Shown: in pieces, positions 59,176-64,000 of the stretch
Layout of the letters: every line of letters starts with the position of its first letter
How positions within the stretch are numbered: position 1 is the stretch's first letter
Assembly: GCF_039595935.1 (NCBI RefSeq)
Contig: NZ_JBCNKR010000006.1
Location: 2,204,001 to 2,268,000 of the forward strand
Direction of reading: 5' to 3'
Length of the DNA: 64,000 bases
Source: Flavobacterium sp.
GTDB lineage: Bacteria > Bacteroidota > Bacteroidia > Flavobacteriales > Flavobacteriaceae
Position numbers and translations under genes: made by a program
Notes under the pieces: model-generated
Told to the model about the DNA's origin: nothing
Seen by the model: the letters and a program-made list of their open reading frames with translations, nothing else
Database searches by the model: none

Positions 59176-59670
59176 TTAAGGATTTAGTATTTTTTTAAGT
59201 TTCCCCTTAATTCTGTTCATTTTCACGCGCGCATTCACTTCGCTGATTCCTAAGGTTTCGGCTATTTCTTGATAATCTTTGTCTTCTAAATACATAAAAA
59301 CTAATGCTTTTTCGATGTCATTAAGCTGATAAACTGCTTTGTACATCAATTTTATCTGTTCTTCCTCTTCATAATTGTAATCAACATCTCTCACAAAATG
59401 CTGATGACTTTCATAATCTACGGTAGATATTGTTCTTTTGGTTTTTCGGTATAATGTAATTGCAGTATTTAGAGCAACGCGGTAAGTCCAGGTCGAGAAT
59501 TTACTGTCGCCTCTAAATTTTGGATAAGCTTTCCAGAGCTGAATGGTGATTTCCTGAAACAAATCTTTATGAGCATCTTCGCCATCAGTATATAACCTAC
59601 AAATCTTGTGGATTATATTCTGATTTGCCTGCAATTGCGCAACAAATGACTGTTCTAGATTTTCGCTCAT
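59176..59670 (-). CDS. ECF-type RNA polymerase sigma factor
   Basis: A 164-residue sigma factor. Region 2: NQNIIHKICRLYTDGEDAHK, DLFQEITIQLWKAYPKFRGD, SKFSTWTYRVALNTAITLYR. Region 4 with the helix-turn-helix: QLNDIEKALVFMYLEDKDYQ, EIAETLGISEVNARVKMNRI. It is a generic ECF factor. The next gene, a membrane protein, follows 8 bases later and is the likely partner or regulator. No target promoter is predicted. Confidence 0.92.
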   Translation of the reverse strand: MSENLEQSFVAQLQANQNIIHKICRLYTDGEDAHKDLFQEITIQLWKAYPKFRGDSKFSTWTYRVALNTAITLYRKTKRTISTVDYESHQHFVRDVDYNYEEEEQIKLMYKAVYQLNDIEKALVFMYLEDKDYQEIAETLGISEVNARVKMNRIKGKLKKILNP

Positions 59671-59816
59671 ATAAGTATTAGTAGTAGTGAAAACATTTTT
59701 GTTACAGTTGAGTTTATTTTTTTGTCACGGATTAAAGATTAATAAAGATTATATTTCTTTTAATTATTAAACAGAAAATAAAAAATCCTTTTAATCTGTG
59801 CAATCTGTGGCAAAAA

Positions 59817-60878
59817 CTAAATTTTTCTCGTCCTGTAATAATTTATCATCAAATCAATAAACTTGCTGTAACTTTCCATTCCGTCTTTCTGGTTATTCGA
59901 TTTCAGGAAATTATCATATAAAAAATGAAAACCTTCATCAATAAAAGTGTCATATTTTTTCCAGAAATCCTGACTTTCCTGATAGTTTTTTAAAATTCCG
60001 GGATTTATTTGGTTTTTTAAAACTTCGAAAACTTTCTCGTTTTTAAACTTCCAGATTCCAAGACAATAACGCAAAGCAAAACTATAGCCTGAATATTGAA
60101 AATATAAATCGTCATTTTTTACAGAAGCTAAAACACCGATAAAATTACATTCGTTTTCGCTCGCAAAACCTATTTGATGCGCCATTTCGTGAGAAGCCGT
60201 TAGCGGAAATGAATACATAGGTAATAAATCATTTACCTGCGCTTCGTTTGTAAATGGATTCAAATATCCTCCAAAGCCCATATAAGTTAAGGGTACACTG
60301 AATAATGATTTTTTTACACTCAAGGTCTGATATTTAAAATAAGGATGTTCGGCTGCTAAATTTTCGTAACCGTTTAAATTCATCTTAAAAACTTCTTCCT
60401 GAGAATAAGGAAAACTAATTTTTTTGTCCTTATTTTTTGTGATTTTAAACTGAATTTCATTAGTTTTTACAATCAGTCTTTTTGTAAAGGCTAATAAATC
60501 AGCATCGGTATATTCTCTTTTGATTTCCATTTTCTCGAAAAGAGGTTTTCTATAATAATTGAATGCCCAAAGCACATGAAAGAAAAAGTAAAAAACAGAA
60601 ATTTTACCTGTGATTTTTAAAAGATGATCTTTCCAGTCTGACTTCCAGGTTTTCCGAATTTTCCAAAACCAGCTTATAATTGACAAGATAAGAATAGCGT
60701 AAATACAATCTCCAACCGAAAATGGAATTTTACCTAAAATTGTTCGTGAAAAGTTTGAAATTCTAATGTATAAATTGTTGCTGTAAAGACCCTCGACATA
60801 ATCTGGAAAAAACGGCAGGATTTTTAAAAAGAGAATCTGGATTAAAAGAAATAAAGGAAGTATATATTTTGATTTCAC
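59817..60878 (-). CDS. DUF3810-family membrane protein with HExxH motif
   Basis: A 353-residue protein with three hydrophobic segments near the N-terminus (YILPLFLLIQILFLKILPFF, GDCIYAILILSIISWFW, ISVFYFFFHVLWAF). The later part has the zinc-metallopeptidase-like motif LTASHEMAHQIGFASENECN (HEMAH, with Glu further on). It belongs, by memory, to DUF3810, whose substrate is unknown. No partner is adjacent. Confidence 0.82.
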   Translation of the reverse strand: MKSKYILPLFLLIQILFLKILPFFPDYVEGLYSNNLYIRISNFSRTILGKIPFSVGDCIYAILILSIISWFWKIRKTWKSDWKDHLLKITGKISVFYFFFHVLWAFNYYRKPLFEKMEIKREYTDADLLAFTKRLIVKTNEIQFKITKNKDKKISFPYSQEEVFKMNLNGYENLAAEHPYFKYQTLSVKKSLFSVPLTYMGFGGYLNPFTNEAQVNDLLPMYSFPLTASHEMAHQIGFASENECNFIGVLASVKNDDLYFQYSGYSFALRYCLGIWKFKNEKVFEVLKNQINPGILKNYQESQDFWKKYDTFIDEGFHFLYDNFLKSNNQKDGMESYSKFIDLMINYYRTRKI

Positions 60879-61014
60879 AGTATAATTTTTGGATAAGTAA
60901 ATATAATTACAATTATTATAACTAAAAAAAAATTGTATTTGAGGAATTTGATTTTAAGGTGACTAATTAGTGCTAATTCGTGAAATTTGTGTCTAAAAAA
61001 GCATTTAAACTTTG

Positions 61015-61022
61015 TAACTTTG
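61015..61022 (+). promoter_or_regulatory. -7 element of pepD promoter
   Basis: TAACTTTG, consensus match, 35 bases before ATG 61057. Confidence 0.5.
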
Positions 61023-61056
61023 AAACTCTTAATTGTTAAACATCAAACAAAATATA

Positions 61057-62517
61057 ATGAGTCAGGAAATTAGAAATCTGGAACCAAAAGCACTTTGGAA
61101 CAAATTTGCAGATTTAAACGCCGTTCCGCGTCCGTCAAAAAAAGAAGAGCGAGTAATCGAGTTTATGAAAAACTTTGGAAACAGCTTAGGTTTAGAAACT
61201 TTTGAAGACGAAATTCGAAATGTAATCATCAGAAAACCGGCAACTCCGGGAATGGAAAACCGTAAACCAATTGTAATGCAAGGGCACCTTGATATGGTGC
61301 ACCAAAAAAATGCAGATACAGTTTTTGATTTCGACACACAAGGAATCGATATGTATGTTGATGGTGACTGGGTTCGTGCTCGCGGTACAACTCTTGGTGC
61401 AGACAATGGATTGGGAGTAGCTACAATTATGGCGATTTTGGAAAGTAAAGATATTCCGCATCCGGCAATTGAAGCTTTGTTTACAGTTGATGAAGAAACC
61501 GGAATGACCGGTGCATTAAACCTTAAAGGAGGAATTTTACAAGGTCAGATTTTATTGAATCTTGATACCGAAGAAGATGATGAAATTGATATTGGATGTG
61601 CTGGAGGAATTGACGTAACAGCGACAAGAGAATATAATGAAGAAGAAGTTCCTGAAGGCTCTGTTGGATATACTATTACGGTAAAAGGCCTAAACGGCGG
61701 ACATTCTGGAATGGATATTCACAAAGGATTAGGAAATGCAAATAAAATCATGAACCGTTTATTATTTGATGGTTTTGAGAATTTTGGTTTACAGATTACT
61801 GAAATCAATGGCGGAAGTCTTAGAAATGCAATTCCAAGAGAAAGTGTTGCAAAAGTGATTATTTCTCAAATGTTTGATGAAGCCTTTGTGTTTGATATGC
61901 AGGAAATTATTACTGATATCAAAGCGGAATACAAAACGACTGAACCTAATTTATCTATCGAAATCGTTAAAACTGAATTGCCTGAAAAAGTAATGGATTT
62001 AGGTGTTCAGGAAGGGATTATCAGAGCCATTTACGCAGCTCAAAACGGAGTTTACAGAATGAGTGCTGATATGGCTGATTTGGTTGAAACTTCAAACAAT
62101 ATTGCGCGAGTAGTGGTAAAAGACGGTGAAATTTTGGTTGGATGTTTAACACGTTCTTCTGTTGAATCTTCAAAATTTGATCTCGCTAATTCTTTGCGTT
62201 CGGCCTTTGAATTAGTTGGATGCGAAGTTGAACTTTCCGGATCTTACCCAGGATGGACTCCAAATGTAAATTCTGAAATATTAGAAGTTTTAAAAGATAT
62301 TTACGAAAAGCAAAATGGTGAACAGCCTAAAGTGGTTGCTTGTCACGCAGGTTTAGAATGTGGAATTTTAGGAACAAATTATCCGGGAATGGATATGATT
62401 TCTTTTGGGCCAACTATTCATGGAGCACACTCTCCAGATGAAAGAGCCAGCATTTCATCGGCTCAAAAATATTGGAAATTTGTATTAGAAATTCTTTCGA
62501 ATATACCGGTGAAATAG
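61057..62517 (+). CDS. pepD: aminoacyl-histidine dipeptidase (beta-Ala-His dipeptidase type, M20)
   Basis: A 486-residue cytoplasmic dipeptidase of the PepD type. ATG 61057 (MSQEIRNLEPKALWNKFADL) is chosen; 8 upstream codons are in frame but follow the promoter element too closely. Metal-site motifs: MQGHLDMVHQKNADTV (His and Asp), RGTTLGADNGLGVATIMAIL, LFTVDEETGMTGALNL (catalytic Glu pair), LNLDTEEDDEIDIGCAGG and, at the end, GPTIHGAHSPDERASISSA (last His). It splits Xaa-His dipeptides such as carnosine. A long hairpin terminator follows. Confidence 0.94.
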   Translation: MSQEIRNLEPKALWNKFADLNAVPRPSKKEERVIEFMKNFGNSLGLETFEDEIRNVIIRKPATPGMENRKPIVMQGHLDMVHQKNADTVFDFDTQGIDMYVDGDWVRARGTTLGADNGLGVATIMAILESKDIPHPAIEALFTVDEETGMTGALNLKGGILQGQILLNLDTEEDDEIDIGCAGGIDVTATREYNEEEVPEGSVGYTITVKGLNGGHSGMDIHKGLGNANKIMNRLLFDGFENFGLQITEINGGSLRNAIPRESVAKVIISQMFDEAFVFDMQEIITDIKAEYKTTEPNLSIEIVKTELPEKVMDLGVQEGIIRAIYAAQNGVYRMSADMADLVETSNNIARVVVKDGEILVGCLTRSSVESSKFDLANSLRSAFELVGCEVELSGSYPGWTPNVNSEILEVLKDIYEKQNGEQPKVVACHAGLECGILGTNYPGMDMISFGPTIHGAHSPDERASISSAQKYWKFVLEILSNIPVK

Positions 62518-62535
62518 TTTGCAGTCACAGTTTTA

Positions 62536-62582
62536 CAGTCGCAGTTTTTTAGTTAATATTGATAACTAAAAAACTGCGACTG
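62536..62582. terminator. 20-base-pair bidirectional hairpin
   Basis: Perfect 20-base arms CAGTCGCAGTTTTTTAGTTA (62536-62555) and complement (62563-62582), 7-base loop. Lies between convergent genes (pepD and the gene at 62594). Unusually long for a terminator and without a long T-run on either side. Confidence 0.65.
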
Positions 62583-62593
62583 CGACTGAAAAC

Positions 62594-63367
62594 TTAATTT
62601 CGTTTCAACACTTTATATTGCTCGTAGCAGCCACTAATGGCATCTAAGATTTGTAAGTCGTTTGCTGTTTGAATAAACGCATCAGAATAGTTGCAGCGGT
62701 GCATTATCTCAGGAATTTCATCTTTACTTATTCCTAAAAGTACAGCAATAGTTTCACGATCGTATTTGGTCTCTAAAAGATTTCTTATCGTATCGTCTTT
62801 TTTCATATCCTTTAACTTCTTGAGCTCTCTGGCGTTTTTTCCAAAGAAATTATAAAGCATATCGGCAGGATTAAAAATAGAACCTAAAACTTTACCAAAG
62901 GCATTTGGAGAATATTCACCTGCTTCATAACCTTGTGTAAGGCCGGAAATACTGTATCGGTAGTTTTCTTTTGTTGGAATTAATTTTGAATCAATTTCAA
63001 GATATCCAGTCAAATTAAAAGGAGCAATAACAACTTCTTCAAGTGCAATTGCTTTTTCAGTAAGCTGAATTCGAGTTACTTTATTTTTTATCCAGTCATT
63101 TGTTACTCTGATTCTAAGAGATTGAAATCCTAAAAGAGAAAAATGAATCGTATCATTAGGCTGTACATCAATTTCAAAATACCCTTTTGAATCAGATTTT
63201 GCGCCGCGTACCTTGTTGGTGTTAATGATATTTACGTTTGGAAGAGGTTGTTTACTATCGTCATTTATAATATAACCCGATACTCTTTGAGGAGTTGTAG
63301 TTTCAGTCTCTTGTGCGAAACCAATGGCGGAGAATAGTAAAAAAAAGAAAACTGCGAAATATTTCAT
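62594..63367 (-). CDS. exported CarboxypepD_reg-like domain protein
   Basis: A 257-residue protein with a signal peptide (MKYFAVFFFLLFSAIGFA|Q). The first 90 mature residues form a carboxypeptidase regulatory-like beta domain: QRVSGYIINDDSKQPLPNVN, SDSKGYFEIDVQPNDTIHFS, LLGFQSLRIRV and IQLTEKAIALEEVVI. This is the N-terminal part seen on TonB-dependent receptors, but here no barrel follows; the rest is about 150 mostly helical residues (IFNPADMLYNFFGKNARELK, LLGISKDEIPEIMHRCNYSD). Periplasmic or surface; function unknown. Confidence 0.82.
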   Translation of the reverse strand: MKYFAVFFFLLFSAIGFAQETETTTPQRVSGYIINDDSKQPLPNVNIINTNKVRGAKSDSKGYFEIDVQPNDTIHFSLLGFQSLRIRVTNDWIKNKVTRIQLTEKAIALEEVVIAPFNLTGYLEIDSKLIPTKENYRYSISGLTQGYEAGEYSPNAFGKVLGSIFNPADMLYNFFGKNARELKKLKDMKKDDTIRNLLETKYDRETIAVLLGISKDEIPEIMHRCNYSDAFIQTANDLQILDAISGCYEQYKVLKRN

Positions 63368-63527
63368 ATCCTGATTTAAAGCACTAAAAGTAGTAAATCG
63401 AGATTAAATATTTTGCTGTATTCGAATATAATTATCAGAAAATTAACAAAGTCAGCGAGGAAGATTGGATTACATTGTTTTCAATTAAAAAACACATTTG
63501 CAGAGAGTAAGATTCTTAATATAAAAA

Positions 63528-63567
63528 AAATCCCAAATTCCAATTGTAGTAGGAATTTGGGATTTTG
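63528..63567 (-). terminator. terminator of DEAD-box helicase gene
   Basis: 14-base stem AAATCCCAAATTCC/GGAATTTGGGATTT (63528-63541 with 63552-63565), 10-base loop. On the minus strand it is followed by a T-run (complement of A-run 63523-63530). Confidence 0.85.
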
Positions 63568-63587
63568 TATTTTAAGATATTAAAAAA

Positions 63588-64000
63588 TTAATCTCTTCTT
63601 GGTCTTCTTGGTCTTGACGAATCGCCAAAGCTTTCAGAACGTCTTGGAGCTCTGTCAGAACCTCCTTCATTTCTTCTGAAACCGCCTTCTTTTCTTGGAG
63701 AAGATGAGCTTCTGTCGCTTCTGAAACCTTCTCCTCTTGAAGAATTTCTTTCGCCTCTAAATCCTCCAGAAGAACCTTCACGTCTTGGAGCGAAGTTTCC
63801 GTCTCTTCTTGAGTCTCCTCCAGAATTACGTCTTCCGCCACGGTTATTATGATCACGTCTTCCGCCTCCGTCATTTTTAGAAATCTCTACATTAATACGA
63901 CGTCCTTCTAATTGCACATTGTTTAAAATGTCCATTACTTTATCAGTATGTTCAGGATCAGTATTAAAGAAAGAGAAACCTTCTTTAACATCAACTTTGA
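63588..64000 (-). CDS. DEAD-box RNA helicase C-terminal part (start outside window)
   Basis: The frame is open to the right window edge, so only the last 137 codons are present and an internal ATG at 63935 is not the start. The visible part starts with KVDVKEGFSFFNTDPEHTDK, VMDILNNVQLEGRRINVEIS, the end of a DbpA-type RNA-binding domain of DEAD-box helicases such as CsdA/DeaD. A roughly 90-residue disordered tail follows, full of RGG, RRxG and GGFRG motifs (GGGRRDHNNRGGRRNSGG, REGSSGGFRGERNSSRGEGF, SRPRRPRRD), typical for RNA binding. The helicase core lies outside this window. Confidence 0.85.
   Translation of the reverse strand, partial: KVDVKEGFSFFNTDPEHTDKVMDILNNVQLEGRRINVEISKNDGGGRRDHNNRGGRRNSGGDSRRDGNFAPRREGSSGGFRGERNSSRGEGFRSDRSSSSPRKEGGFRRNEGGSDRAPRRSESFGDSSRPRRPRRD

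Noticed and set aside
63572..63874. Open frame rich in Glu and Leu on the minus strand
   Set aside because: It is a shifted frame of the repetitive RGG coding tail of the helicase; the low complexity keeps it open by chance.
63588..63935. Complete small RGG protein starting at ATG 63935
   Set aside because: The frame stays open through 64000 with DbpA-domain sequence upstream of that ATG, so it is the tail of a longer helicase.
1..64000. Possible tRNA, rRNA, CRISPR, phage or transposase genes
   Set aside because: No clover-leaf or T-loop sequence, no regularly spaced direct repeats, and no integrase- or transposase-like protein were recognised anywhere.

Overview
The window reads as an ordinary stretch of a Flavobacterium-like chromosome (Bacteroidetes). 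The evidence is the low GC content, AT-rich leaders without Shine-Dalgarno sites, promoters of the Bacteroidetes type (TTG, a gap of about 17-23 bases, then TAnnTTTG), type IX secretion (T9SS) C-terminal sorting tails on two secreted proteins, a gliding-motility lipoprotein (GldI), and a glutamine synthetase set of the GSII plus GSIII type. No tRNA, rRNA, CRISPR array, integrase, transposase or prophage gene was seen. Both ends of the window cut through a gene.

Layout. 1-2300: three tandem, minus-strand paralogues of a small exported protein (the first is cut by the window edge). Each has its own promoter, terminator and structured 3' UTR. Each also has a nearly identical two-part upstream site, and a fourth copy of that site lies just before a divergent AraC-family regulator (2358-3230). 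This is the most striking unexplained structure in the window. 3.4-8 kb: an esterase, a collagen-like lipoprotein, a T9SS cargo protein flanked by two copies of the same terminator hairpin, and a TerC-type membrane protein. 8.1-11.8 kb: divergent type II and type III glutamine synthetases. 11.9-18.1 kb: purM, a GNAT acetyltransferase, a GH92 mannosidase and small unknown proteins, separated by dense palindromic intergenic repeats. 18.2-33.3 kb (all minus strand): an M61 peptidase, a DUF2805 protein, a sterol-desaturase-like protein, a GlsB/aquaporin/DoxX group, a frameshifted EamA transporter, a block of three peptidyl-prolyl isomerases including GldI followed by a DHH phosphoesterase, a rhomboid that has lost its catalytic residues, a CLC channel of possible fluoride type, RidA, and a CbpM/CbpA pair.

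33.6-44.7 kb: guaA with a predicted leaderless mRNA, two LysM proteins (one fused to a periplasmic-binding-protein-like domain), OsmC, a candidate small RNA, a NagB/PIG-L fusion and a DUF3820 gene behind a terminator-like hairpin. 44.8-51.9 kb: pyrG, yidC, a MORN-like repeat protein, a DUF4956 membrane protein and an exported PEP-synthase-like protein. 52-64 kb: mnmA, a T9SS subtilase, a nitronate monooxygenase, a Nudix hydrolase, an acyltransferase, an ECF sigma factor with a membrane partner, a DUF3810 protein, pepD, a CarboxypepD_reg-like protein and the RGG-rich tail of a DEAD-box RNA helicase.

Most genes are housekeeping or envelope functions with recognisable families. The points of interest are regulatory (shared operator copies, leaderless and attenuator-like leaders) and protein-level (pseudo-rhomboid, exported dikinase-like protein, frameshift on a slippery heptamer). 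All family assignments are from reading the sequence; no database search was run.
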